Source of the DNA: Psilocybe azurescens
Taxonomy: Eukaryota; Basidiomycota; Agaricomycetes; Agaricales; Agrocybaceae
Assembly: GCA_023853785.1 (NCBI GenBank)
Contig: JAJIRX010000557.1
Span: 372,001-436,000 of the forward strand
Reading direction: 5' to 3'
DNA length: 64,000 nt
Part shown: piece by piece, positions 23,553 to 36,427 of the stretch
Position numbering within the stretch: the first letter of the stretch is position 1
Layout: each line of letters opens with the position of its first letter
The notes under the pieces: generated by a model
Database searches by the model: none
What the model was told of the DNA's origin: nothing
Seen by the model: the letters and a program-made list of their open reading frames with translations, nothing else
Translations under genes and position numbers: made by a program

Positions 23553-25645
23553 ATGGCCTCAATACCCGCTCACCAATATGACAACTCACAGGCCGTCTTC
23601 GACCTCCTTGAACGCCAGTTCATTCTCGGTGAAGATGTACTCGTCGAGCTCACCAAAGCTTTCCTCGAAGAGTTCAAAGTTGGGCTAGAGAACTACAACC
23701 ACCCAATGGCCATGATGTAAATCAGTGATAACCCTCTCACATCTTGTACCAACTCTTACTTTATTTTCTTAGTCCCACCTTCGTCACTGCTGTGCCCGAT
23801 GGTACAGAGACCGGGTAAGTTCTCGGAACGACGCGGAAACCCAGAAACCAATTCCGTAATCTAGCACTTTTCTTGCACTCGATCTTGGCGGCACAAATCT
23901 GTTCGTTTTCATACCTGTCTTAGCATCTATGCTATGTCTTATCCCAGAGTCAACCCCACAGGCGAGTGTGCGAGGTCGTACTGAACGGAGATAAGACTTT
24001 CAATCTTGTTCAACAAAAATACAGGGTTTCAGAGACTCTGAAATCTGGAGAGGCGACTGCTCTGTTTGGTTATACCCCTATCTTGTCAAGTGCCAATAAA
24101 TGCTTACACTTTACCTTCAGATTACCTCGCTGATTCCGTAGACGCGTTTTTGACGACGCACGCGACTACAGACTATACCTCGCCTACAGAACGGACATCA
24201 GGGACTCCGTTATCTGATGTCCATCTTGGCCTGACCTTTTCATTCCCTGTAGAGCAGACAGCTCTCGGATCGGGCAAAATTCTTACATGGACGAAAGGAT
24301 TTTCAGCCAAGAATGCTATCGGAAATGACGTAGTCAAACTACTACAGGACGCCTTTGACAGAAAACATATGCATGTCAAATGTGTTGCCCTTGTCAACGA
24401 TGTAAACGCTTGAAATCTGTTCATATTCCAAAATTAATTGATCTTTTGCTCAGACCGTCGGAGCATTGTTATCTCGTGCTTATCAGGCAGGAGGATGCTT
24501 CGCAGGCGCTATTTTCGGCACGGGAACCAACGGAGCTTATATGGAACAAGTTTGTATGTCCCCCTACCCATGGCTTCTATTCGTCAACTAAAATAGCTTT
24601 TAAGCCAAAATCACCAAATTGGCAGGAAACCCTGCTGCCGCCAAAGGTGGTTTAATGGCCATCAACACCGAATGGGGAGCATTTAATAACTCTGTAAGCA
24701 TTGAGTATTATTATGGGCGCCTCTTTTTTCTAACCCCTGAGTAGCGATCACATCTACCTACAACGCCATTCGACAATGCCATTGATCGTCTAAGTATCAA
24801 TCCCAAGTTCCAAGCTTTTGAGAAATTCATCTCTGGAATGTACTTGGGCGAAATCGTTCGCAATGTTATGGTTTCCCTCGTTGACGCGACACCAAAGCCT
24901 TTACTTTTTGGAGGAAAATCAACGCTAGGGTTGAACAAGCACTATGGTATTGATACCAGTTTTATGAGCGCGACCGAGGAAGCTTGGATAGGTGAAGAAG
25001 CCAGCCCAGACGCATTCGTTCTTCCATCTTTGAGCGTCGAATTCAAGCGAGAGGAATTGACTGCACCAGTTATAAAAAAAATTGGATAATATTCGCGCTG
25101 TTATTGCCAAGTTCCTGGGTTTCAAATTGGAGGATGTATCACTGAATGATGCCGCTGTAAGTCATCGTTTTTAGCTATAGCCAGTATAACAAATTCACCA
25201 TACCTAGGTCACGCGTTGGATTTGCTCTCTTGTGGCTAGACGAGCGGCCTTGTTGAGCGGAGTTGCTGTCGCTACTGTTCTGATTCAGACTGAGCAAGCA
25301 ACCTTGAAAGGAGCGCAAAAACCAGCCAGAGGTTTGAACCAAAAACTTGGAGTTGGTGTGGACGGAAGGTATTTTTTTGTGCTTCTATTTACACAGTACC
25401 TTTTTGACGTGCATTTGCTGTACCAGTCTTGTCGAGCACTATCCAAATTTCGGCAAAATTCTTCGGGAATCATTGGTATTACTTGTTGGAGAAGAGGTGG
25501 AACAACGAGTAGACATCGGTCTCGCCAAAGACGGAAGTGGTGTTGGCGGTAAGTGTTCATGTCTTCTCTTATTACTCGTGTCTCATCCATCCTTCCCATA
25601 GCTGCACTCTGTGCACTTATGGCGTTGAAGCAGGGGAGCGTTTAA
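23553..25645 (+). CDS. Hexokinase (one apparent frame break)
   Basis: Cytosolic hexokinase that phosphorylates glucose and other hexoses with ATP. Many small exons are joined by frame: start MASIPAHQYDNSQAVFDLLE, FVTAVPDGTETG, the phosphate-binding loop FLALDLGGTNLRVCEV, the sugar-binding region LGLTFSFPVEQTALGSG and ILTWTKGFSA, VALVND/TVGALLSRAY (catalytic Asp), GCFAGAIFGTGTNGAYMEQ, MAINTEWGAF, the adenosine-binding region ALLSGVAVATV and the C-terminus GLAKDGSGVGAALCALMALK. At an A run of eight (25074-25081) the frame must lose one base to pass from APVIKK to LDNIRAVIAKFLGFKL; as written the frame ends a few codons later. The rest is fully conserved, so a homopolymer error is more likely than a dead gene. 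One of probably several hexose kinases in the genome. Confidence 0.88.
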
Positions 25646-25856
25646 ATTAGACTAACTTACTAAATTGCATAGAATTGCGGGATAGGAAAATCCGTGGTCT
25701 TTTTTCGATGTCGTATCAGCTTTATCTGTAAATTAAATAAGTCAAGGCAAAGCAGCCGACATGTTCATATATCATCTTGATATATTCATTAGTATTAAAG
25801 CCTTGCGGCTCAAAGAGTTATTTACAGTGTATGATGTCAATGAGGAGGGGTTGATA

Positions 25857-27052
25857 TCAAGGCCGGTTGTATTTTACCTCCCGTGCAATGCGAAATGCCC
25901 GGCTTACTTTCTTCCAGTCGAGCACAGTCCAGAATTCAGCCAGCCAAGCCTCCTTGCCCCATACACCAAATCCAGCACTCATCCACGCATGCTCATAGAC
26001 AGGTACGCAGAACAGTGGGTAGATGACGTTTCCAACAGAAAGATTATTAGGAACAGTGCTGCCTTTGATGGCGGATTCACGAGGACTCTCTCCATATATA
26101 GTGTAGACACGCCCATAATCGTTCGCTTGGGCGCTGCTAGCACTGAACGCGCGGGTGTGGTCATCGAAGAGGCCTCGGGTGGGAGGTTGAGCAGCCATGC
26201 CCGAGAAAGGTGATGAAGGCGCGACGCCTGGCGGTGTGTGGTTCGTGGGGAGAGGGCGGATGGGGGAGTTTTCGGGCTGTTTAGGGCCGATGGCGGATTC
26301 GCCAATGAGCAGGCCGGCATCGTAGTGCATGTTGCTGCGCGACCTGATGAGTAGCGTTGAGGGTCCAAGGGTGGGTAGGACGCCGAGATTGCCGTCGCTG
26401 TCTGTCACCATCCATACCCAGCCGTTGCTGAACATGCCGAGAGCAGAGGCGGAGAAGGTGGATTTGAGGCCGATGATGTCTCCGTATTGGTTGCGGATTT
26501 TCTCGAAGAGTTCGTCTGAGATCCAGCCTTGATGAGACTTGACCCCGGTTTCTTCTGGCGGAGGTGGGGCCTACGGGGCGGGCAGGAAATGGTTAATTAT
26601 TTCCTTCACGAGTTGCGTTCGGATAGGAATAACTCACAAGTTGTTCCAGGAAGAAGCTGTTGTTCAGTGCCAATACACTATAGTTAAATCCCAATGTACG
26701 ATCACGCATAGTACAGTATCTGATCACGGTTTGGGTGACGTTTGCATGAAGCTCTGCCTTGGTATCAGCTGCAAAATAAGGCGTAGCGTCAGCAGCAGCA
26801 CAGGTAGTGGGCAGGTGGCGTATAATACACACTCTTTAACTCGTCATTCAAGCGTTCCAACAGGCCTTCCTGGTATTCCATAAGTGTTCTCAGCGCTGGG
26901 GGTGGCAAGAACTTTCCTAGGCCATCGTCTATGGGGTATGGTAGCTCCCTGCACTGGTGAAGGCTTCGTCGTCCTAAGTTTGACTTGAAAGTGGAGAGTA
27001 TTGACGAGGACCTGGAGACATTTGAAGAGACTAGACGAAGACAAGAAGCCAT
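25857..27052 (-). CDS. SOD-like mitochondrial small-subunit ribosomal protein (mS42/mS43 family)
   Basis: Mitochondrial ribosome protein with a degenerate Fe/Mn superoxide dismutase fold, like yeast Rsm26 and Mrp1. Start MASCLRLVSSNVSR (an ATG 30 bases upstream is also in frame) gives a basic, Ser-rich mitochondrial presequence, then RRSLHQCRELPYPIDDGLGK, which resembles the SOD N-terminus. After two introns come TLGFNYSVLALNNSFFLEQL, GWISDELFEKIRNQYGD, ALGMFSNGWVWMV and CVPVYEHAW..WLAEFWTVLDW, the SOD C-terminal block. In the last block the SOD metal ligands appear only partly kept, as expected for the ribosomal relatives. A long linker rich in Pro and Ser separates the two halves. Whether it is mS42 or mS43 cannot be decided here. 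Convergent with hexokinase, divergent from OST2. Confidence 0.8.
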
Positions 27053-27261
27053 TTTGAAAGACAAGGAGTGTGAGCAGGACAAACGCCTGTCAATCTAGGA
27101 GACTGAACTTTTTTTTTGAGACCGGGAGAGTCGAACGACGCGCCTGGGGAGTTAGTTGACTTTGTTTGGCAAAGGCTTCCAGATTTCCCCACTGCCGGCT
27201 ACGTTGCTTTAAGCAGCCACGTCGCGTTCCCAACTGGATATCAATAATCCCTGTCCTTACA

Positions 27262-27735
27262 ATGCCTCCAAAAGCCACCCAAGCCTCATCTGTTACACCT
27301 GTGAATGCCTTTCAAAGTCTGTACAAAGCTTACAGTGATAACACCTCCGACCGCCTCAAATTCATCGATGCCTTCCTCTTCTTCCTGATGCTCTCTGGCA
27401 TTGTACAGTTTGCCTACTGCATCCTCGTTACCAACTTTCCTTATAACGCATTCTTGGCTGGGTCAGTAGTTGTAAGATTGAGCGTTTAAGGACAGCCATG
27501 CTGATTCTGCACTCTTTAGATTCTCGAGCACCGTTGGACAGTTCGTCTTGGCAGCGTCATTACGCTCACAAGTCAACCCTGAAAACAAAGACGAATTTAA
27601 AGAAGTGTCGCCGGAACGGTACGCATTTATCTTTTCGAAGGGAACCGCCTTATTGAACTCTGGTGCAGGGCATTTGCCGACTTTGCTTTGGGTTCAATAG
27701 TATTACACTTCTTTGTGTACAACTTCCTAGGATAA
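27262..27735 (+). CDS. OST2: Oligosaccharyltransferase subunit OST2/DAD1
   Basis: Small ER membrane subunit of oligosaccharyltransferase, which moves the N-glycan onto nascent proteins. Three exons give about 130 residues: N-terminal helix FQSLYKAYSDNTSDRLKFID, then AFLFFLMLSGIVQFAYC and FPYNAFLAG/FSSTVGQFVLAA, and the family end FADFALGSIVLHFFVYNFLG. The C-terminal FVYNFLG is a hallmark of DAD1. Three membrane segments are evident. The start at 27262 is chosen because upstream codons in the same frame look like untranslated leader. The divergent gap to the mitoribosomal gene is only 209 bases. Confidence 0.95.
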
Positions 27736-29036
27736 ATATGTCTCCGAAAGTAGCTCGGATAATAAAATCATGGAACACGACATTGTGCTGAACGGTCTCG
27801 CGTTAACCAAAATTCCATTGGAAAGGCGCAGTGAAGGTTGTAAATGAGATAGAGGGCGACGGACTAAAATGAAAACTGGAAGTGGAGACAACTTCATGAT
27901 CGTTTCCTTTCGAAGGAAGATGACCTCTGTCAAAAGGTCAGCATGAGGGCGCATATAGGAAAAAACCGCCGTACTCCGAATACCACGACAGCGAAATCAA
28001 AAGCATATTCTCCTAAGGAACAACACTTTTAGTCAGAATGTTTCAACCAAAACTATACACGGTATAGCCTACCGAATTCCAGATAGGAATTAAGCCAGCC
28101 TAAGGGGGCATATATGAGGAGAGAATGGGACAAAAGTGGTAAGAACATACTGCGAACATCCTTGTTAGGTACTTGCCCCAGGGCAGGCCTGGGAGGAGTT
28201 ACATGAGTTGTATAGAGTCAAATGGATGTGTACATACGTCAAGCCAGTTGTGCGCTTTACCCCTGCAAGAAAAGCGCTAATGAGCAAGGCATCAATGCTG
28301 AGATGAACTGCAGAATGGTCAACTAGCTTCGTTAAAAACAATGATTGAATGAGACTAACCAATCTTTCCGAGCATTGTAGTGTATATAGAGAGAGATAGA
28401 ACGAACTTGCAGACGAGACTGTGGCCAAGCCAATTCTATCGCAATTGGGTCTGCTGATGACTAATCAATCCCATCGAGCGAATTCTGCGATCTCGACTCT
28501 TGCTTGTCTCTGCCACTGGACCTCCGATCCCGTTACATACCCAGGCTTTCATGGCACCTGCAGTCTATTTTCTCTTCCCGGGTCACTTTCTATCATCAGT
28601 ACCGAGTCCTCCGCATGTCGTGGGCCCCGGCGCATGGGCCATGGGCTGCTGGCAGTCCCAAATGGGGGCTGGTACCAATAATGGCGCCAATGACTCCCGA
28701 TGACATAAGCAATTGCCCAATGGGTCGATGTGGCAACCGTGACCGAATGACCAGAATGCGGATAGGACACATTGCGCTCGTCCACTGTTCTCACCTCACT
28801 TGTTGCTCTTCTCCATCCCTTGGGCCCATTCTCGACAACGGTGCCACTTGATAGCTCAACCATCGTGTGTGCCACTAACTTGGAACAATGGCGTCGCCGC
28901 GGCCACCCTCTCCCCCTTTTGGCAGGGGTTACTTTTCAGTGCCGTTCGAACGCTTTGTGCGCGACGAAACTTTCGACCAGTTAACTAGCGCCTTCACCCT
29001 TCTCGGTGTGCATTCTCTCCCCCTCTCTCCTTTCAA
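27736..29036. other. 1.3 kb intergenic region
   Basis: OST2 3' region and a long GPC1 promoter. The part before 29036 is pyrimidine-rich. Frames up to 115 codons exist near 28500-28850 on both strands but overlap each other, have no splice continuation and resemble no family, so I treat them as chance. Confidence 0.4.
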
Positions 29037-30800
29037 ATGCGCTTGCTCAGCCCTGACATAATAGACACCGTCGAAACATATTTTGACTCTCATGTCGACT
29101 TATTACAGAGGAAGCTACAGAAACATAGTGACAGGCTGAAGATGAAGGCCGAGGAGACGTTCAAGATCAAAGACCTAAAGCTGAAGGATCTGAAGATAAA
29201 AGATCTTTCTGGAGACCTGCTGGCGGACAATTTGGAGCGGGAAATAAGGAATTTCAAGCTCAAGGTGCGCCATTCATCCATTCATGATTCCCCGCGTCGA
29301 GTCTAACGCGCTTCAAAATAGCTATCCACACGCGTTACCTCTCTCTCAGCTTCATGGCAATCAGCCAAGGTTGTACGCACGCGCGAAAAGGTCTCATTCT
29401 TCATTGGCGTCATGACTCTTCTTGGCTCTGCCCTCATGTTCGGCATTGCTCCTCAGTGCGCCCCATCCAAACTTTACCTCTCATGTTTAGGAACTGACCG
29501 TGCCCAAGATGGGTTCATATTGCCTATACAGTGATGGGTCTTTACCTTCTTCCTCTCCGCTTCTACCAGTACAAGAAGCGGGCATGGCATTATTTCCTCT
29601 TCGATTTGTGCTACTACGTCACGATTCTCAACTTCATATACTTTTGGGTGTTCCCGTCGAGTCCTGCACTCTTTGTGGCATGCTACTGTCTCTCTCATGG
29701 ATCCTTGGCCAGCGCGGTTATAACGTGGCGTAATAGTTTGGTGTTCCATGACCAGGATAAGGTTACCTCGCTGTTCATTCATATCTATGCCCCGTTCTCC
29801 TTCACTGTGATCAGGTATATATCAATCCTGACTTTTCTACTTTCTTTGCTGATATATATATATCTGCAGGCATTTCTATCCCAACGCGGAGGAACGCTTC
29901 CCGGCGCTTAAAGCAGTTGGAGACCTTAATCCATGGAAGGCCCTGTTACTCAGTGGAGCTATATGTATGTTGTACCTGTTTGCCATCAATATGCATACTT
30001 ACGTTCATTTCAGACGCTATCTGGCAAATACTGTATTGGAAGGTCAACAAAACTGATTCCTTCCGAGCTACTCATGTATACTGACAGTTCTTCAGTTCCT
30101 ACTTGTAGACCGCCGTGCCAAGATCGAGTCAGGACAACGAACAACATCATTCTCGTTCCTCCTCAATGATAAAAGGGGTGCGATTGGTCGCTCGCTTTCT
30201 GCCGTACCTGCCCCTTATCGGGAGGCTTCCTTCATGGGTGGACAATTCCGTCAGTCCATATCATTGGCCATCTAACCTCGACTCTAACTTTTTGCCTCAC
30301 AGTCTACGCGATTCTCACCGAGCTTCCGGCTGTGTTCCTGCTGTACCGCAGCTCTTTCTGGAGCGCGGTATTCTTGCTCGCCATTTTCTCCGTCAGCGTG
30401 TGGAATGGTGGAGGTTTCTATATTGAAGTATTTGGACGGAAGTACGTGTTTTTGTTTGACCTTTTATCTGCTTTATTTTGCTTACCAGACTTCTCGTAGG
30501 TTTGAGCGTGAACTGGAGGCATTGAGGAAAGAAATCGCAGAGAGTTCAGCGCGATCGTCTTCTGGGGCTTCCGGAGCTTCCACACCAGGGACCCTGAGCC
30601 GAGGCACCAGTCATACCGACCTTCTATCTCTAAACCCGCCACTTGAAGCCTTCGACTTGCTCGAGCTGCCGTCTGACTCTAGCTCGAATAGCACACCTTC
30701 GGTTGATGAGATTGAGAGTAAAAAGATATATGATCTTCCAATATCTTTTTCTGCTCATCTCATAACTATTGATGCCTGCCTCTTCATTGTACGACCATAA
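29037..30800 (+). CDS. GPC1: Glycerophosphocholine acyltransferase GPC1 (DUF2838)
   Basis: Membrane acyltransferase that makes lyso-phosphatidylcholine from glycerophosphocholine and acyl-CoA. The N-terminal region is a charged helix with KIKDLKLKDLKIKDLSGDLL repeats. After the first intron comes the domain: EKVSFFIGVMTLLGSALMFG, IAYTVMGLYLLPLRFYQYKK, WHYFLFDLCYYV, FVACYCLSHGSLASAVITWR (conserved His), IHIYAPFSFTVIRHFYPNAE, then LKAVGDLNPWKALLLSGAIY, YAILTELPAVFLLYRSSFWS and NGGGFYIEVFGRKFERELEA. At least seven introns join in frame. The tail is Ser-rich and acidic. Family identity rests on the RFYQYKKR..WHYFLFD and CLSHG blocks. The last exon end is the first in-frame stop and may be slightly off. 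Confidence 0.9.
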
Positions 30801-31136
30801 CTAATGCGGTGCCTTTCACACTTGGCGTCATTTCTATCGATACCTTCGTCCTCCAGAATTTACACATCCACGCAAGCAAACTCATGATTGGTTTTACGAC
30901 GCTTCGTCCTCTATGCATACCTCTCACTTGTATTATCTTGCTTCTACGCGTTACATATTATTATACCTCTTTACGACCTTTTCCTTTTTTATGCCATTGG
31001 CTGTGATGCCTTTTTTCTCTACGACATCATTAATCTGTAATTTGATATTTAGACTTTTCCATTAATTTTCTTTTGGCGATTGCAAAAGTAAATGACATGT
31101 CATCATGTACGACTTTTAGCGTAGGTGGTTCGAGAA
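30801..31136. other. Convergent 3' regions of GPC1 and TAD1
   Basis: 336 AT-rich bases between two stop codons. No gene seen. Confidence 0.45.
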
Positions 31137-32631
31137 TCACGATTGAACTTCCCCGTTGATATCGAATTGTTGCCAATGACTCCCGCTGACGATCCACCCT
31201 GCAAAAGGTCCGGGTTCCTTCAACAGTTTCTGTTTGGCAATCTGATAGTCTGAGGATGCGAGCTTTGCCTGGAAGTACGTGCTTGAATCGCTGTAAAATT
31301 GGCTTGAGAATTTTATTGTGTCGCAAGTGAAAACAGATAACCATACCTTGAACTACATTGAAGTGCAAAGACGTCACTGTAGAGCTTGAAGAAAGATATT
31401 CTGGATATACAAGGCCTACGCTTGGAGTCAGTGCTCCAATTCTCTTTCGATAGCATGCAACAAACCTCGATTTCTCTCTATACCGATGCTTGGAAGATAC
31501 GCCTCTCTTGAGGCCATTGATCAGGATCTCGAGGGGTTGTGAATCGGCGGACCAGCATAACGCTATCAGAAACAGACAGTCGGTGAATGTGTATACGGGC
31601 GTAAAGTGACAGTGAAAAATACATACATTCATTACAAGACGTCGAAGATCCCAGCACCGACCGTGAATGAGGGAAAGGGAGATCCGTGAAATGGATTATC
31701 GGACGTTGCACTGAAAATTTGGCAGTTTCGATATTAGATCAAACTAGAAAACAGAATACTCGGGAGCGAACCTTGAAATTCTCCTAATCTCCTCCAAAAC
31801 GCACGCTCGCAATCATCTCGGGCAATAGTTCGTAAATTCATCGGCACTTCTCCGATGATGACAGCTTCAATATACAGCGGCGACAAGAAGTTGGATCCCA
31901 GCGCGCCCTGAATACCAAGGACATTCCATTTAGCTATCTTATCGCTGCACGACATGCAAGACGTAGGGGGCGAATCGGCACGTCCAGGTTTAGTGCGCAG
32001 GACACCAAGACGAGCATAATCGTCCCGTCCTCGAGAGGCGGCTGTGGATTCTAGTTCGGGAAATACAGAAGAGCTTTTCATGGCAGCCATCGTTTCGTCT
32101 TGCGTAGACGCCAGATAGCCCATCGACGCGTCGCCGCCTGAAGGAGTGTGTACGATGGGATTTCAATTCATTCTAAAGCATGTTGATGGACGCACAAGGG
32201 AGAGTAGACACATAAAGATTTAAATGTACACCCCTTCGGAGAGCGTACTTGCCATCCTTTCCCAGCGCTATCCACGCAGAACAGAAAGAGCCTGCACCAT
32301 CCGAGGAACGTATACGGAGGATTTCTTCCAGAAACCACCGCAGAGCTGAGCGTCGTGCCAGGACTTCTGCGTGGCAATCATGGACTGTCTCTCCTCTGGG
32401 TGAGAACCGGTTTGTTGGGAGGCATTTGGTGCCAGTTGCGAGGCTGATCACTTTTATTTCATCTTCACCACCTTCAACCCCAACAGATGGCGCTGACCTT
32501 CGTCGAGTAAGAAAGAATGATGCAAGAATGGTCCATTGAGAATGTTGGGGTTTATACGAAAAGGAGGAATACGCGTTGAGGATAGCTATGACTGCTGCGT
32601 CGTATAGATTGGGATTGTGGTCAAGATGCAT
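31137..32631 (-). CDS. TAD1: tRNA-specific adenosine deaminase TAD1 (ADAT1)
   Basis: Converts adenosine-37 to inosine in eukaryotic tRNA-Ala. The start [20 protein letters not shown] is followed by the deaminase zinc motif in [20 protein letters not shown] (HAE with catalytic Glu), then YVSTLPC and, further on, [20 protein letters not shown] (the Cys pair of the second zinc half-site), [46 protein letters not shown] and [20 protein letters not shown]. The final exons read [20 protein letters not shown] and end in FDINGEVQS with the stop at 31137. Several introns; joins were judged by family order. The Cys in STLPC is right at an exon end. Confidence 0.9.
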
Positions 32632-33069
32632 CTATGCGTGATTTAGTTTTGGGCTCTAGTTGTCTACGTTAATAATACAATGGTAATGACGGTACTGATA
32701 TATAACTGTCCACCGAGCAAATGGATATATAATGGGAGATCGAACGATCCATGCATGCGGAGAAAGAGAATAAAAACTGATAACTAAGATGTAAATGAAG
32801 CAATTCTGTAGTCTACTAGCATACCTCCATCAATGTAATCAAGACATCTGACTGAGGGCCTGCCGTGGTCGAGGTGTTTAGTAGTCCAAAAAATTGTATG
32901 TAAATAGCAGGTTTTGTCGTCAACGCCGATATGGCTGACTCGGTAATCTTCCTCGCCGCCGTCAAGTAAAAGAATACGAGGTGGGCTGACCACTGGCAGG
33001 GAAGGCGCGTCTTCAAGTGCCGCTGCGCTGGTGCCTCTGGCACGATTTTGATTTTTCTTGAGGCATCCA
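32632..33069. other. Gap between TAD1 start and MscS-gene stop
   Basis: 438 bases, both genes on the minus strand, so it holds the channel gene 3' region and the TAD1 promoter. A minus-strand frame (32784-33173) overlaps the channel gene end and shows no family resemblance. Confidence 0.4.
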
Positions 33070-36000
33070 TTAACAGTCGGCATTTCCAGCGCCGAGGTTG
33101 GCTTTCTTGTGCCTGCTCTTCCTCGCCACCATAACATGGGAAGAGCGATCGGCCAGGGGAGGTAAGAAACCAAGTGTTGGCTTCATCGCCTTCGCTGCGA
33201 TCTCAGTTTCCACAGCTTCTTGTCTGATTTCATCGGCACTGCGCGAAGCCTCGACAGGGCTTTGCACATCATCGGGAGGAGGGCTCGTGGGCTGGTATGT
33301 CATTGTTTGAGGGTTGGCGTATACGATGGGTAGAGGCGCCTCGTAGCCGACGATACCAAGTTGCTTGCAGTAGTATTGGACAGCCGCGTGAAACGCTGTC
33401 TTTCGCGCATTGCGGAGGCCCCAATTTTGCCAATTTCTAGAGACAATACAGTATTAGAAACAGCTTCATTTTCAACGAATGAATGTAGTCATACCCATTG
33501 TGTCCGATACCAATGGTCAGCTCCAGATATCTCTGGAACGCGATATTTTGTAGAGTGATATTCGTGCTTGGCTCGAACCAGCGATTCTCCTCCGTCGATA
33601 GCCAGGTATTTAGACATTTCTCGAGTGCATCAAGCTTCGTGAGCGGGGTCGTCCAAGCGACTTGCATGGTCAAATTTTCAAACGTTTTCCCACTCCGTCT
33701 CACATTCAAACTGGAGAGAAACAAGGTCAGAAAGTCTGAGAAAGAGGAACTTAGCAACATACATAAACTGATTGAACAACTGGCTGTTGAAATAGTAGGT
33801 CTCGGTCCCGTCTGAACGAGTGAAGACAGTCGCGAATAAGCCAACTTTCTTGACAACGAGGTTTTCCTCTACGCATCAAATCAGATATGGATAGACAAGG
33901 GCGCTAAGACTTGGAACCTACGTCCAATGATAACACGATCACCAGTGTCATAAGGACTATGAACAAGAAGGTTAGCGCCCAATGTCCAAAACTAGGGAGT
34001 TGAATAGAGACTTACTGTGTCACAAACAAAAGCATGATTGCATCGAAGGCCGAACTTGCCGCGTTCTTGAAGATAAAGCTTGCAGCGATACCGAGAGTAT
34101 ACACACTTGACAAGGATTCGCCGACGTTGACGTTGAACACACTCAGCGAGATGAAAAACAAAACAATGGCGGCCACGATCAACAGAAGTCTGTTAAGCGT
34201 CCCCAACGCTTCGCCCACATCTCGCATAGACCGCGAGAGGAATCGACGTTCTTTGTAGACTTTGAGAAGTGCAGTTTTTATCTCCGCGCGCGAGAGATCG
34301 CCGTTGTTGTCCTTGTCAAGGACTTTGAAGGCGTCTTCAGCAGCAGCGTGATCAGGAAATGCTGGGTAGAAATCGGAAGGTATAAGCCAAGTCCGACCAC
34401 GGTCTTTGAACCGCATGTAAATGGATTTCGCCAATCGCTAATTGGTCAATCAGTTAATGCTGCATTTTAACGAAGGACGAGAAAATCACCTTTGCTTCAT
34501 GGGACGAGTTGACATTCCACGCTAGCCCATCCATGACTCCGTCTTGCCCAGCGATGTTGCGGGCATCATGCATCAGAGCAGTCTTCACGACCTTGGCCGC
34601 TTGCTTGATTGCCCTGTCTGTGCCATGGCCATCCAAACTTGGCCGAGGGGATTCAACAGGCGGGTATCGATGTGGATTCAAATGACTAGGTGTTGTTGGT
34701 GCAGTGGCTGAATATACTTGACCAGTCGCGGGTGATATAGGGGACATTTCAATGTCTACCTCCAAGCCTGGTTTCGAGTCTTCTTTAATCTTGTCCTTAC
34801 CCTTGCCGTGGCTGCGCGATGAATATAATCTCTGCTTACTTGAAGGGTCTTCTGTGGCAGTATGACGGCCAAACCATTTTCTTCGTTTCTGGTTTGGTGG
34901 ATTGATTAATGTACGATCGCCATCTTCCACGTCTCCGTCATCCGCGTCGTCTTCCTGGTCAGACTCCGTATTTGTGCGTGACACGGGTGGTCTAGCGTTC
35001 TTCAATGCTCCACTGAGGGCCTTGGAGTGCTGTTTTCAGAAAAGGGAGAGAACCCCAGGTGTCCAAAGATAGGAGTCCGGGTTCCCGATTTGGTGTGCGG
35101 CGTTGGAGGAGCGTACTTGGGGCGGTATTGGCGAAGTTTCTCGATGACTACCAGCGTCTTTTCAACGCTTTCAATACGTTCTTTATATGCGGTACGATGA
35201 AAAGAGAAAGCTGGAAGAGAGTTAGCGTAACTTTACATAAGAGAAAGAAGACTCACCGATAAAATGAGAGAGCATGCCCTGTGCACACCAAACAAGAATC
35301 ACGAAGAAGAAAAATTCGACGACTGAAGATAACTAAAACGGATCAGCACCAAAATCGAAGTATACGAATGTGAATTTACCCGAATCGTATAGCCTGCACG
35401 ACTATTTTCAGGCTCGCTGTCGTCGTACAACTTGTAGATATGAACAAAGATGATCACCCAACTGGCCCAAGCACTCCCAGCGTAAAAGGCAGGTTTAGCG
35501 GTGTCCTTTACCGAGTCGTACGTTTCAATTTTTGTCTTGATAGATTCAGACACATGCCCCCACACTGCCGAAATGAAGAAGCGGAACAAAATGGGAATGA
35601 TGTCAATGATCATGGCCAGGTACCATGATATCAATACGTTAGATGCTGCCCAAAAGAACCAGGCTTGTACGTTATCTCTGACGTATCGGCGATGTTCTGA
35701 AGGATCTGGTTTGTACCAGAAAAAGTGTACCAGCAGAGCAGGAGTGATTAGTATTGCGGATAATAATGTCGAACCAATGAGTGAAGAAAAGAGTAGGGAG
35801 ATAATTCTGTTGTTAGATTAATATCGGTAAGATGGATGTGCAGCGAGCCATTGAAAAATGGGACACACCTCCTGATTCCCCAGCCTTTCCGCACTGTTTT
35901 CTGGCCCATCTGCTTGCCAAACTTAGCCTCCTCATCTACAAGATCTTCTTCATCTGACCAGTCGTAATCCTCCGACTCATCATCAGTTCCAGCTATCGAG

Positions 36001-36427
36001 GAAGCACGAGAACTAAAGATATCAGAGTCCTGAGTCAAGAACGGATACGACATGGTTGCTGATTTATCGAACCCGTCTGGGAATTGTACTATCTTCGGCG
36101 GCCGATTTTTTGCTCATCGTTGAGCGACACTTCCTTTATGTCGCCGAAATCGTCGCGTTTGTCTGGCTCGAAAAGGTTGTTCAACGTAGACGAGGATGCT
36201 GCTTTCGAAATATGCCCGTTACTTTCTTCAGGTGTAGGGGAAATTTTCTCAGCAGATTGGTAGTCGTCGTTGACATTGACTGGCCGCAGGTCTAGACCAG
36301 CTGGACCACGATTGGGATTTTTCAAGATTCCCTGTACCATGTCGTCGTTGTAATCAGGAGCGCCAGAATGTGCGGTAAGAAAGTACGAGGAGCCCGCCGG
36401 CGCATTCTTGTTTTGGCGGCTAGACAT
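33070..36427 (-). CDS. EF-hand mechanosensitive ion channel (MscS family, Msy1/2-like)
   Basis: Calcium-regulated small-conductance mechanosensitive channel, in fission yeast found in the ER and used in hypo-osmotic shock. Start MSRPQ-like region reads MSSRQNKNAPAGSSYF at 36427, then a long disordered acidic N-terminus, membrane segments (WYLAMIIDIIPILFRFFISA, YAGSAWASWVIIFVHIYKLY), a charged loop with KGKDKIKEDSK, then the EF-hand DKDNNGDLSRAEI inside AFKVLDKDNNGDLSRAEIKT, a pore-lining block LNRLLLIVAAIVLFFISLSV and LGIAASFIFKNAASSAFDAI, and the MscS beta domain (VGDRVIIG-like around 33930, FATVFTRSDGTETYYFNSQL, LTMQVAWTTPLTKLDALEKC). The C-terminus ends GAGNADC at 33070. About a dozen introns. 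The pore region and EF-hand together fix the family. Confidence 0.9.

Noticed and set aside
28500..28875. Overlapping frames of 67-115 codons on both strands
   Set aside because: GC-rich promoter-like DNA; the frames contradict each other and show no splice continuation or family resemblance.
32784..33173. 129-codon minus frame overlapping the MscS gene end
   Set aside because: The overlapping part is the channel C-terminus in another frame; the rest has no family resemblance, so it is taken as 3' untranslated DNA.
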